In this document: positions 8,612-16,984 of the stretch, piece after piece
Layout of the letters: every line of letters begins with the position of its first letter
How positions within the stretch are numbered: position 1 is the stretch's first letter
Assembly: GCA_037045435.1 (NCBI GenBank)
Contig: JBAOID010000025.1
Location: 1 to 64,000 of the forward strand
Direction of reading: 5' to 3'
Length of the DNA: 64,000 nucleotides
Source: CBDUEF01 sp018063485
GTDB lineage: Bacteria > Pseudomonadota > Alphaproteobacteria > Rhodobacterales > Rhodobacteraceae
Translations under genes and position numbers: made by a program
The notes under the pieces: model-generated
Told to the model about the DNA's origin: nothing
Database searches by the model: none
The model's input: the letters and a program-made list of their open reading frames with translations, nothing else

Positions 8612-8915
8612 TCAGGCCTCCTTTGGTTTTGGGGTGTTGGGGTTGAGGGGACACTTGCGACAGGCAACGTATTGACTGAGCCGGTCGGGGTTTGAGGTTG
8701 ACATTGGTGCACTGGCCAGAGCCCGGCAATCGTCGCTGGAGATGCCTTTGCGCTGGTGCGGGCAAAGCAATTGGCCGCGAAACAGACGGATCACCTTCGC
8801 GGCGTATTTTGCCGAAACCTTGCCGAGGCCAGCGGGATAGGTGCCAGCCAACAGCATCGACCGCGAAGGACGTGGAATGCCAACATCGCGGGCAACCGCC
8901 GCGACCGAGCGACCT
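8612..8915 (-). pseudogene. Mu-like phage HTH regulator, 5' end replaced by an IS5 remnant
   Basis: The frame GRSVAAVARDVGIPRPSRSM-LLAGTYPAGLGKVSAKYAAK contains a Cro/Ner-type helix-turn-helix, then CPHQRKGISSDDCRALASAP and a C-terminal CRKCPLNPN cysteine pair. Such small regulators precede DUF3164 in rhodobacterial Mu-like phages, the order seen here. The first residues are missing: reading upstream, the frame passes at about 8915 into IS5-type transposase sequence (MIWGAAPTGK). The gene therefore has no start of its own. Confidence 0.65.
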
Positions 8916-9155
8916 TTGCCAGTCGGCGCAGCCCCCCAGATCATGGCGGGATCGAACCAGCCTTACGGCGATTGCAGGCAATCGCCTATCGGCCAACGGA
9001 TCGTCAGCGAGCCGCGCTGCTTGAGCGCCGCGTTGCAGGCCGGCCAGTTCCGGGTCTTGCAGGCGCGGGCTGCAGGTCTGCTCATGCAGTCCGGTTACCA
9101 CACTGGATTTACAAGATGAATCCCTCGTCGGATTTGTGCAACAAAGCTCTGTCGA
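8916..9155 (-). mobile_element. IS5-family insertion sequence remnant (left end and transposase N-terminus)
   Basis: The end sequence AGCTTTGTTGCACAAATCC reads leftward from about 9152, typical of IS5/IS427-like elements. Downstream, NWPACNAALKQRGSLTI and WFDPAMIWGAAPTGK are the N-terminal DUF4096-like part of an IS5 transposase. Between SLTI and WFDP sits the second 39-bp palindromic element. Everything after GAAPTGK is lost; the sequence continues into the phage HTH gene. Confidence 0.65.
8960..8998. repeat. 39-bp palindromic element, copy B, inside the IS5 transposase remnant
   Basis: The core palindrome is GGCGATTGC-AG-GCAATCGCC (8967-8986). The unit begins GCCTTACGG, ends CGGCCAACG, and is followed by GATCG, as in copy A. 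In the transposase direction it adds 13 codons (RWPIGDCLQSP-stop-G) and brings an in-frame TAA. The seven differences from copy A lie outside the two 9-nt palindrome arms. Confidence 0.7.
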
Positions 9156-9201
9156 ATGGAATGGTGTGGCAAAGGTGATGCCATTCCACTTGGTTTATTG
9201 A

Positions 9202-11232
9202 TCAAACCCGTCGCAGCCAGATTGCAGACGCGTTGGTAGATGTGATCTCGGCCGACACAAATCCCCATGTTGCGGGGGCTGCGCTTCCGAAGGTAACAAG
9301 ACGGCGCAGAACCTTGCGGCCGCCGACAGACGGCGCTGTTCCGCCATTGATGTCAGGGGTGGCATAGGCCTGCCAAATCGAAACCGTCGCCGTAGAACTG
9401 TGGCGCAGCCCGAACCAATAGCATCGCCCCTGTCTCAGGGAAAACGTGGCATCAACTGTGCGGCTGCCGGTTGCCGAAAGATCGAGCGTTCCGGTTTCCA
9501 GCAAGAGCGCGTCAGGCCTGCCCATCTCATCGGTCGAATAGATCACGATCTTGGCAAGGGCGCTGGCCACGGCCGTGGTGACATTCACAGCCAGTCGGTC
9601 AAAATCGAAGTCCCTGCCGGGAATAAAGGGAAACAGATCAATGCGGTTTGCCGCGCCGGCCAAGGTTGAAGTGGATGCCCCGCATCCCGTCGTCGTCTGG
9701 ATATATTCACCAACCGGAGGCACAACAAAGTTGCATGTCTCTTGCCGGTCAAGTGGACGCGACTTGCCGCCAAGCTGCGCTTTCAGTTGACCGGTGGTTG
9801 CATTGTGCCAGACCGTGCCCTCGGGCGGCGCAACCGGATCAGCGGACTGACCGCCCAGGATCAGCGGTTTGGCAAGGGTCATGGCACCACTGTTGGCCGC
9901 AACACTCAAAGCCGTGGTGTAGATGGCCCCGGTCTCACTGACCTTGACCGACCAGTCATCATTGCCCAAAAGGCCAACCAGCGCCCGCGGCGAAAAGCCG
10001 GTCTTGAAGGTCAAAGACGCATCATCCGTGCTTGCGTTCTTGTTCAAGACCGTCTCAATGTTGTTGCCAGCATTGTTGAACAACACCAAAGCGCTGTTGA
10101 CCGACAGCCGGTTGTTGGTGTCGGCGCTGGCCCCGCCAAGCCCCAGATATTTGGCGCTCAGGTTGGCCTCCGGCATCGCCACACTTGCGACCGAGTTGGC
10201 AAAACTGACGCTTGGGCTGTTGATCACCATCGCCCCCGCCGCACCGGCAATGGATGAGCCAAGATTCAAGACGGTGGTCGATCCCGACAGCCCATCGGTT
10301 CCGATATTCACGGTCTTGGAATTGCCCGAGGCCGTTGCCCCGGCCCCGATTCCATAGCTGGCGCTGGCTGTCGAGGTGCCCAGTTGCGCCGAGGCCGCGC
10401 TGACGCTGAAGGTGCCGCTGAAGGATTTCACCCCGGTAAAGGTTTGCGTGCCCGAAATCGCCGCAAGCTCCGAAGATACATTCGGCAAGGTATAGGTGCG
10501 TGGGCTGCCACTGGTCAGGTTCGCGGTTGAAAATAGCGCCTTTTTCGCCGGATCCGTGGCATCACGCAACGCAAACCCGGCGGTGGAAACCCCTTGCGGC
10601 AGGCTGACAATGCCACTTGCCGCCGCCGCCGTGATCGCATCGGACCACAGCGCGCCATCAGCACTGACCTTGACCGAGAAATCATCCGTTCCCGCAACCC
10701 CCATTTCGGCACGGCCCGAAAAGCCGCTCTGAAACAACAGGCTGGCGGTATCGGTCTGCGCGGCCTTGTTCACCTTGAGCTGATGTCCGGCCCCTGCGTT
10801 GGTCAACAGGGTTGCGGCAGATGCCACCGTCAGCCGATTGGTCGCATCCGCTGTGGTTGAAATCCCCAATTGCGCCACGCTAAGCGGGCTGTCGGCCGAA
10901 GTTGCCCATTGCGTGCCATCAAATATCGCGATGGCCTCTTCGGCGGCGATCCAGGCCCGCCAGCCTGGCAAGGGCGCAAAAAAGCTCCAGCCGCCCTGTG
11001 CAAAGAGTGCGATCTCCCCGTCATGGCCAGCCCAGGCCCCACTCGCCCCCACAGCGGCAATATGGCGTTCACCCTCGGCAGGCGATAGCGGTGGCGTTGC
11101 CAGGCTGCGATCTTGCACCGCCAATTGCACCATGACATCGAGAAGCCGCAGCGCTTCGTTGTGGGTCACATGTTTTTGGGCCTGGGCCGGCAGGATCAGC
11201 GGCAGTGACAGGATCGTCGAGTCGTCGGGCAT
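9202..11232 (-). CDS. DUF2793 domain fibre-like protein with two internal repeats
   Basis: The 676-residue protein opens with the DUF2793 signature (residues 1-115: LPLILPAQAQKHVTHNEALR, WSFFAPLPGWRAWIAAEEAI, FDGTQW). This domain is found in phage tail fibres and in the adhesion fibre of the Rhodobacter capsulatus gene transfer agent. The rest is Ala/Ser/Thr/Gly-rich beta-type sequence. Two repeats of about 92 residues (about 121-212 and 363-453) share TNRLTV/TNNRLSV, a FN/LTNAG block, D-ASL-F-GFS-RA and SVKVS--GA. A C-terminal 170-residue domain may be the receptor-binding head. It lies just past the phage remnant but is intact and next to chromosomal genes, so it could be either a phage or a GTA component. 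Confidence 0.7.
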   Translation of the reverse strand: MPDDSTILSLPLILPAQAQKHVTHNEALRLLDVMVQLAVQDRSLATPPLSPAEGERHIAAVGASGAWAGHDGEIALFAQGGWSFFAPLPGWRAWIAAEEAIAIFDGTQWATSADSPLSVAQLGISTTADATNRLTVASAATLLTNAGAGHQLKVNKAAQTDTASLLFQSGFSGRAEMGVAGTDDFSVKVSADGALWSDAITAAAASGIVSLPQGVSTAGFALRDATDPAKKALFSTANLTSGSPRTYTLPNVSSELAAISGTQTFTGVKSFSGTFSVSAASAQLGTSTASASYGIGAGATASGNSKTVNIGTDGLSGSTTVLNLGSSIAGAAGAMVINSPSVSFANSVASVAMPEANLSAKYLGLGGASADTNNRLSVNSALVLFNNAGNNIETVLNKNASTDDASLTFKTGFSPRALVGLLGNDDWSVKVSETGAIYTTALSVAANSGAMTLAKPLILGGQSADPVAPPEGTVWHNATTGQLKAQLGGKSRPLDRQETCNFVVPPVGEYIQTTTGCGASTSTLAGAANRIDLFPFIPGRDFDFDRLAVNVTTAVASALAKIVIYSTDEMGRPDALLLETGTLDLSATGSRTVDATFSLRQGRCYWFGLRHSSTATVSIWQAYATPDINGGTAPSVGGRKVLRRLVTFGSAAPATWGFVSAEITSTNASAIWLRRV

Positions 11233-11293
11233 CTGGAACCTCCGAAATAGGCATGGAGGCAGACCCTAGGCACATGGCCTTAACACCGCGTCG

Positions 11294-12224
11294 TTAAAGC
11301 GCGCGCACCGCCGCCTTGGATCGCAACGGCGTGCGACGTCGTTCCAGCCATGTCACCGCGCTGATTGCCGCGATGATCATGCCGCCACCCAGCAACACAT
11401 AGCCATCCACCGGCTCGGCAAAGACCAGGGCCCCCAGAGCAGTGGCCCAGACCAGTTGCAGGAAGGTGACCGGCTGCGTCACCGCCATCGGTGCCACTTT
11501 GAAGGCGCGCGTCATCAGATAGTGCCCCATCGTCGCCAAGCCCGCCACCACCGCGAGCCACCCGGCCTGAGACAGCGAGAATGGCTTCCAATCCATTGCC
11601 GCCAAAGGCGCCAGTCCGATCGTCACCGAAAGCGTCATCATCGCCACCACCAAAGTCGCTGGTGCCCGCTCGGACAGTTTCTTGGCAAATATATAGCTTA
11701 CAGCAAAGCCCATTGCCGCTGCGATCTGGCTCAGATGCCCAAGTTGCAACGCTTGCACCCCCGGACGCAGCACAACCAGTGCCCCGCAGAGGGCCACTGC
11801 CACCGCCGCAATCCGCGCCCGGCTCAGCCCCTCGCCCAGCAACACCGCCCCGGCCACCATCAGGATCACCGGGCTGAGATAGCCAATCGCCGTCACCTGC
11901 GCGACCGGGATCCGCGCCATCGCATAAAACCACAGCACCACCGCCGCCGTATGCACCACGCCCCGCCCAAGGAACAACTTCGCCGTGCCCGCAGGCAAGC
12001 CCTTGGCGCAGCATCCCCGGCAAGAATGGCAACACCATCAAAAGCCCGAAGAAATAGCGCAAGAATGCCGATTGCGCCGCCGGCAGATCGGTGCCCAAGG
12101 CCCGCACAATCCCCTGAACACCGACAAATGACAGGCCCGAGGCCAGCATCCACAACACGCCCTCAAGCGGTTTGCCAAGGTCTTTGTGTGCGGGGGGTTC
12201 AACGCGGGGAGGAGGAATTGACAT
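11294..12224 (-). CDS. DMT-superfamily (EamA) transporter, one frameshift
   Basis: The protein starts MSIPPPRVEPPAHKDLGKPL at 12224 and shows EamA hallmarks: GVLWMLASGLSFVGVQGIVR and FLRYFFGLLMVLPFLPGMLR. Near 12000 the frame shifts by one base, and the rest continues as VVLWFYAMARIPVAQVTAIG, YLSPVILMVAGAVLLGE, then the second EamA half (AAAMGFAVSYIFAKKLSERA to LLGGGMIIAAISAVTWLERR), ending at 11294. One extra base fully explains the break (930 bp = 310 codons). Ten membrane helices are expected. The substrate is unknown; relatives export amino acids or metabolites. Confidence 0.8.
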
Positions 12225-12242
12225 CCGCCATCCAAACCCCGG

Positions 12243-12848
12243 CTAGCCGCCAAAGGCAAGCCCTGCCGCAATCGCCCACATGGTCGCCCCCACAATCACC
12301 TCAAGCACCACCCAGGCCTGCGGGCGCGCGAAGATCGGCGCCAGAAACCGCGCGCCATAGCCCAAGCTGGCAAAAAAACAAAAACTCGCCGCCGCCGCCG
12401 CCAGACCAAAGGCCAGACGGTGAGGCGCATATTGCGCCGAGATTGATCCAAGCAGCACCACCGTATCCAGATAGACATGCGGATTGGCCCAAGTCAGCAC
12501 CAGACAGGTGGTCACCACCGCGCGCAAACTGGCCCCCTGCCCGGCCACTGGCCGCAACGCCTCGCCGCCCTTGAGGGCCGCCCGAAACCGCAACCCGCCA
12601 TAGACCAGCAAAAACGCCACCCCGCCCCAACGCATCGCCTCGCCAATCCACGGAACTTGTGCCGACATCAGGCCAAAGCCCGTCACCCCGGCGGTGATCA
12701 ACAGCGCATCCGAGGCCGCACAGACCAGCACCACCGCCCCCACATGCTCGCGCCGCAAGCCTTGGCGCAGCACAAAGGCATTCTGCGCCCCGATCGCGAG
12801 GATCAATGACAATGACACCAGAAAACCGTGAAACGCTGCTTCAAACAT
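12243..12848 (-). CDS. LysE/ArgO-family amino acid exporter
   Basis: The start was set at ATG 12848 (MFEAAFHGFLVSLSLILAIG), 201 residues, because the first helix and the AIGAQNAFVLRQGL signature of LysE/ArgO begin there. LVLTWANPHVYLDTVVLLGS is the second family motif. Five to six hydrophobic segments run to the C-terminus (VVLEVIVGATMWAIAAGLAF). Members export basic amino acids such as arginine or lysine. It is followed 18 bp on by the EamA transporter on the same strand, so the two may be co-transcribed. Confidence 0.85.
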   Translation of the reverse strand: MFEAAFHGFLVSLSLILAIGAQNAFVLRQGLRREHVGAVVLVCAASDALLITAGVTGFGLMSAQVPWIGEAMRWGGVAFLLVYGGLRFRAALKGGEALRPVAGQGASLRAVVTTCLVLTWANPHVYLDTVVLLGSISAQYAPHRLAFGLAAAAASFCFFASLGYGARFLAPIFARPQAWVVLEVIVGATMWAIAAGLAFGG

Positions 12849-12893
12849 CCGCCAAATCCCGCTCGCCCATTCCTGCCCCCCACAAACCAGAAA

Positions 12894-12916
12894 GGCCGCG
12901 GCGCAGCGCCCCGGCC
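12894..12916 (-). terminator. Rho-independent-like terminator after yebC
   Basis: On the minus strand a GC-rich hairpin (GGCCGGGGC-GCTGC-GCCGCGGCC) is followed by TTTCTGG. It lies 27 bp past the yebC stop and upstream of the exporter gene, so it probably ends the yebC transcript. Confidence 0.5.
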
Positions 12917-12942
12917 TTCCCTCCTGACCTTGACTCTGATCT

Positions 12943-13686
12943 TTATTCCAACTGCGCCGCAACCTCGTCGCTCATGTCGAAATTATGGGTGACGGTCTGC
13001 ACATCGTCATCCTCTTCCAGCATGTCGATCAGCCGCATCAGCTTTTGCGCCGTCTCCAGATCAACCTCGGTCAACACTTGTGCCTTCCAGATCAGCTTGG
13101 TTTCCAGCGACTCGCCCAGCGCCTTTTCCAGCGCATCAGACACATGGTTCAGCGCCTCAACCGAGCAATAAATCCAATGGCCCTCGTCATCGGACTCCAC
13201 ATCATCCGCGCCCGCGTCCAAGGCCGCCATCATCACATCATCGGCCGAGCCAGCCGAGGCGGGATAAGACACCTCACCCAAACGGTCAAAACCGTGGCTG
13301 ACCGATCCGGTTTGCCCCATGTTGCCACCGCATTTGACAAAATAGCTGCGCACAGCCGAAGCGGTGCGATTCAGGTTATCGGTCATCGCCTCAACCATGA
13401 TGGCAATGCCATTGGCACCATAGCCTTCATAGCGGATTTCCGTGTAATCCGCGCCGTCACCCATCTGGCTTTTCTTGATGGCGCGATCAATCACGTCCTT
13501 GGGCATCGACACCGCCTTGGCGGCCTTCACGGCCAGACGCAAACGCGGGTTCATGTCCACATCGGGCATGCCCATCTTGGCGGCAACGGTGATTTCCTTC
13601 GCCAGCTTGGAAAACATCTTCGAGCGCAGCTTGTCCTGCTTGCCCTTGCGATGCTGAATGTTCGCCCATTTCGAATGGCCTGCCAT
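12943..13686 (-). CDS. yebC: YebC/PmpR-family translation/transcription factor
   Basis: The 247-residue protein opens with the family signature MAGHSKWANIQHRKGKQDKL and keeps NPRLRLAVKAAKAVSMPKDV, IRYEGYGANGIAIMVEAMTD and NLNRTASAVRSYFVKCGGNM. An acidic C-terminal region follows (LEEDDDVQTVTHNFDMSDEV). Length is normal for the family. YebC-type proteins are conserved cytoplasmic proteins. They were described as transcription regulators, and homologues help ribosomes pass poly-proline stretches. The gene stands alone, with a hairpin terminator just downstream. Confidence 0.95.
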   Translation of the reverse strand: MAGHSKWANIQHRKGKQDKLRSKMFSKLAKEITVAAKMGMPDVDMNPRLRLAVKAAKAVSMPKDVIDRAIKKSQMGDGADYTEIRYEGYGANGIAIMVEAMTDNLNRTASAVRSYFVKCGGNMGQTGSVSHGFDRLGEVSYPASAGSADDVMMAALDAGADDVESDDEGHWIYCSVEALNHVSDALEKALGESLETKLIWKAQVLTEVDLETAQKLMRLIDMLEEDDDVQTVTHNFDMSDEVAAQLE

Positions 13687-13760
13687 GACCCTGCTCCACT
13701 GCCTGTCTTGGGGTGTTGGCGTCCTGTTACACCAGCGCGGGGGCGTCCCGCAACCCCAAG

Positions 13761-14129
13761 CTAATTGCGGCTTCCCGGCAGCAAAGGCAGGGGTGAAACA
13801 AAGCGGCTGACCCGGCCCGAGGCTTCGGTCACCACAATCTCCGCCATCGGAGGCTGTGAGGCCCCGGCCTGCAACGCCCCCAAGATCTCTTCGGTTGCCT
13901 TGCGCAACGGATTGGGGTTGGCCTCGGGTATCACTTGATAGCTCAGCGCGCAGGGCTGCAACGTGCCCGCTCCGCCCTCAGCCACCCAATTGGCAGCACA
14001 GGTGCTGCCGTTCGTCAGCGTCACCACCAACCGATCAGCCGACAACCGCGCGGTATCGGGCCGCGCGGTCATTGACAGCGGCGCACAAGCACTTGCAGCC
14101 AATCCAAAAGCCAAAACAATCCTGCGCAT
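13761..14129 (-). CDS. Small predicted lipoprotein
   Basis: The start was placed at ATG 14129, giving MRRIVLAFGLAASACAPLSM: a short positive n-region, a hydrophobic core and a lipobox-like ASAC, so Cys15 would be lipidated. The mature part (about 108 residues) contains STCAANWVAEGGAGTLQPCA, where two Cys could form a disulfide, and the tail SGRVSRFVSPLPLLPGSRN. I do not recognise a named family. It starts 15 bp after the stop of the SLC13 permease and may be co-transcribed with it. Confidence 0.6.
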   Translation of the reverse strand: MRRIVLAFGLAASACAPLSMTARPDTARLSADRLVVTLTNGSTCAANWVAEGGAGTLQPCALSYQVIPEANPNPLRKATEEILGALQAGASQPPMAEIVVTEASGRVSRFVSPLPLLPGSRN

Positions 14130-14143
14130 CTCGCCCCCATTTT

Positions 14144-15922
14144 TCAAAAATCATACAACAGCGGCATGGCTATCGTCACCACAACCGCCGAAATGATATT
14201 CATCGGCACCCCAAAACGCAGAAAATCGCTGAACCGATAGCCACCGGGGCCGTAAACCAATGTGTTGGTCTGATAGCCGATCGGAGTGGCAAAAGACGCC
14301 GAGGCCCCGATCATCACCACCACCACCAAAGGCCGTGGGTCAACCCCCAAGGTCTGCGCCAACGCAATCACCACCGGCGTTACGATCACCGCCACCGCAT
14401 TGTTCGACACGATCTCGGTCAAGAACGAGGTCATGGCATAAACCGCAAACACCAGAACATAGGGCGAAAGTCCGGCCATATGGGGCGCGATCCAACCCAC
14501 CACCATCTCAACCGCCCCTGAATGCTCCAGACCGGCACCAACCCCCAACATGCCAAACAACATTGCCATCAACTGCCCGTCGACCGATTCCATCGCCTCA
14601 TCGGCATCAATGCAACGGGTCAGCAACACAATCCCCACGCCGACAAAGGCAAGATACTGAATCTGCGCCACATTCATCGCCGCAAGCACCACCACCGCCA
14701 CCAGCACCGCCACCACTATCGGCGCATGACGGCGCCGATAGGCGCGCTGGCTTGGCCGCGTCACCTCCACCATCTCCATATCGGTCGCCAGCCGCTGAAT
14801 ATCGGCCATCGCGCCTTCCAGCAGCAACGTATCGCCCACCTGCACCACCAGATCGTCCAACTGCCGCCCGATGTTCTGGTTGCGCCGATGCACCGCCAAC
14901 GGATAAACCCCGTAGCGCCGCCGCAACCGCATCGACCCCAGCGAGCGCCCCACCATATGACAGCCCGGCGTGATCAGCACTTCCACGGTCGAGGTCTGCA
15001 CCGATGACAGCTTGTCAGCCTGTCGCACATCCTTGCTGGCCTTGAGCCCCAGAATTTCTGACATCGGCGTGCGCAACACCACACGGTCGCCCGCCTCAAG
15101 CTGCACCACGTCCAGATTGCGCCGCAGCGACAAATCACCGCGCAACACGTCAATCACCCGCGCACCGCCGCGTGTCAGCATGTCCACCTCGGTCGGGTTC
15201 TGGCCGATCAGCCCGGAATCCTCGGGGATCGCCACCTCGGTAAAGAACTTCATCCCCTTGCGATCACTTAACAAAGCCGCCATGGAATCGCGATCCGGCA
15301 ACAACCGCTTTGAAAACAGCGCCAGATAGATCAACCCCGTCACTGCCACCACCAAACCAATCGGCGTCACTTCGAAAATCCCGAAATGCTCCAGCCCCTT
15401 GGCTTGCGCGACCCCGTCCACCACCAGATTGGTCGAGGTGCCGATCATGGTGATAGTGCCACCAAGAATTGTCATATAACTAAGCGGAATCAACATCTTG
15501 GATGGCGAAACCGGGATCTTCTTTGACAGGTGCATGAAAATTGGCAGCATCACCACCACCAAGGGCGTGTTGTTGACAAAAGCCGAACCAAAGGTGATGC
15601 CAATCCCTAAAACCGCCAACGTGGTCTTGGGCCGCGCTTCGACATTGCGCGAGGCGTATTGTGTCACACTTTCCAGCGCCCCGGTGCGCACCAATCCACC
15701 CACAATCACGAACATCGCCGCAATTGTCCAAGGCGCGTTGTTCGACAACACGCCTTGCACTTTGTCCATCGGCAGAATGCCCAAAACCAGCATGGTCATC
15801 GCCCCGCCCAATGCGATCACTTCAACCGTATAGGTCTCACGCACAAACATGATGAACATGATCAACAGAATCAGCAAAGCCACCGTTGCCTGAGCGGTCT
15901 GACTCAACTCCAACCCTATCAT
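14144..15922 (-). CDS. SLC13-family permease with TrkA-C (RCK_C) domains
   Basis: The 592-residue membrane protein has an N-terminal helix bundle (ALLILLIMFIMFVRETYTVE; NNAPWTIAAMFVIVGGLVRT; FVNNTPLVVVMLPIFMHLSK; TILGGTITMIGTSTNLVVDG). Two soluble RCK_C domains follow, about residues 205-290 (FFTEVAIPEDSGLIGQNPTE) and 300-385 (VEVLITPGCHMVGRSLGSMR). A second bundle contains SFLTEIVSNNAVAVIVTPVV and IGASASFATPIGYQTNTLVY. The NTP and SNNA/TP motifs are the SLC13 sodium/anion signatures. Such proteins carry dicarboxylates or sulfate; the substrate here is unknown. Confidence 0.85.
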   Translation of the reverse strand: MIGLELSQTAQATVALLILLIMFIMFVRETYTVEVIALGGAMTMLVLGILPMDKVQGVLSNNAPWTIAAMFVIVGGLVRTGALESVTQYASRNVEARPKTTLAVLGIGITFGSAFVNNTPLVVVMLPIFMHLSKKIPVSPSKMLIPLSYMTILGGTITMIGTSTNLVVDGVAQAKGLEHFGIFEVTPIGLVVAVTGLIYLALFSKRLLPDRDSMAALLSDRKGMKFFTEVAIPEDSGLIGQNPTEVDMLTRGGARVIDVLRGDLSLRRNLDVVQLEAGDRVVLRTPMSEILGLKASKDVRQADKLSSVQTSTVEVLITPGCHMVGRSLGSMRLRRRYGVYPLAVHRRNQNIGRQLDDLVVQVGDTLLLEGAMADIQRLATDMEMVEVTRPSQRAYRRRHAPIVVAVLVAVVVLAAMNVAQIQYLAFVGVGIVLLTRCIDADEAMESVDGQLMAMLFGMLGVGAGLEHSGAVEMVVGWIAPHMAGLSPYVLVFAVYAMTSFLTEIVSNNAVAVIVTPVVIALAQTLGVDPRPLVVVVMIGASASFATPIGYQTNTLVYGPGGYRFSDFLRFGVPMNIISAVVVTIAMPLLYDF

Positions 15923-15974
15923 CAGTGTATCCTTTTTGGCTTGTTCAACAACGGGACGTGATCAGCCATGATGA

Positions 15975-16175
15975 TCAGACCTGCGGCAAGGCTGGCGACA
16001 TCAGCGGTGCGCGCTTGCCGGGCTGCAACGGCCCCACCATCACCAGCAGCAAGAACGCCGCTATGCGCGCAACGGGAAGGATCGCCCTGGGCAGCGCAAT
16101 CAGGCAAATGCCGATCCGGCCCCAGCCAAGCCCCAAGACCAGCAAAACGCCCAGATAAAGCCAGCGCTCTTTCAA
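15975..16175 (-). CDS. Small hydrophobic protein, unknown
   Basis: A 66-codon frame from ATG 16175 reads MKERWLYLGVLLVLGLGWGR, then ICLIALPRAILPVARIAAFL and LLVMVGPLQPGKRAPLMSPA. Two hydrophobic stretches suggest one or two membrane segments. The ATG overlaps the 3' end of the ymdB-like gene by 4 bp (ATGA-type), which supports translation. I do not recognise a family. Confidence 0.5.
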   Translation of the reverse strand: MKERWLYLGVLLVLGLGWGRIGICLIALPRAILPVARIAAFLLLVMVGPLQPGKRAPLMSPALPQV

Positions 16176-16984
16176 GGCCGCCCATCCTCCAAAACGCCAC
16201 CGCTGCGGATCATCCGCACCTTCAAGGCTTTACCGGTCTTGTCATCCGTTTCCACATAAACCCCCGACAGGGTTGCAGGCCCGTTCGCAGGCTCGAACCG
16301 GCCCCCCGCCATGCCGGTGATGAACCGCCGCAGCGGCTCCAGCTTTTCCATGCCAATGACCGAATTGTAATCGCCGCACATGCCGGCATCGGTCAGATAA
16401 GCCGTGCCCTTGGGCAATATCTGTGCATCCGCGGTCGGCACATGGGTATGGGTGCCAACGACCAAACTGGCCTGTCCATCGCACCAATGTCCCATCGCCA
16501 TCTTTTCCGAGGTTGCCTCGGCATGAACATCAACGATCGCCGCCTGCACAGCCCCCCCAATCCGGTGGGTTTTCAACACGGTTTCAATTGCGGAAAACGG
16601 ATCATCGAACGGGCGTTTCATAAACACCTGCCCCAAGACCTGTGTGACCAGAACCTTGCGCCCTTGGGTGGCGTCAAAAATCTTTGCGCCGCGACCCGGT
16701 GCCACCTTGGAGAAGTTCAGCGGACGGATGATGCGCGGTTCGGTCTCGATGAATTGCAGCATGTCTTTTTGATCAAAGGCATGATCACCCAGCGTCAGGC
16801 AATCCGCGCCCGCCTGCAACAACGCCCGCGCATGTTCAGCGGTCAACCCCGCGCCCTGGCTGGCGTTCTCGCCATTGACCACCACGAAATCAAGGCCCCA
16901 ATCGGTGCGCAAAGACGGCAACCGCTCGGCAACCGCCGAACGCCCCGCCCGCCCCATCACATCGCCCAAAAACAGTAATCTCAT
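16172..16984 (-). CDS. YmdB-family metallophosphoesterase
   Basis: The start was set at ATG 16984 (MRLLFLGDVMGRAGRSAVAE), 270 residues, the usual family length. Metal-binding blocks are present in order: GDVMGRAG, VVVNGENASQG, LTLGDHAFDQKD, IVDVHAEATSEK and VVGTHTHVPTADAQILPKGT, then GMCGDYNSVIGM. These match the TIGR00282 phosphoesterases (Bacillus YmdB), which hydrolyse cyclic nucleotide or phosphodiester substrates. In Rhodobacterales the physiological substrate is not known. The 3' end overlaps the small hydrophobic gene. Confidence 0.9.
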   Translation of the reverse strand: MRLLFLGDVMGRAGRSAVAERLPSLRTDWGLDFVVVNGENASQGAGLTAEHARALLQAGADCLTLGDHAFDQKDMLQFIETEPRIIRPLNFSKVAPGRGAKIFDATQGRKVLVTQVLGQVFMKRPFDDPFSAIETVLKTHRIGGAVQAAIVDVHAEATSEKMAMGHWCDGQASLVVGTHTHVPTADAQILPKGTAYLTDAGMCGDYNSVIGMEKLEPLRRFITGMAGGRFEPANGPATLSGVYVETDDKTGKALKVRMIRSGGVLEDGRP

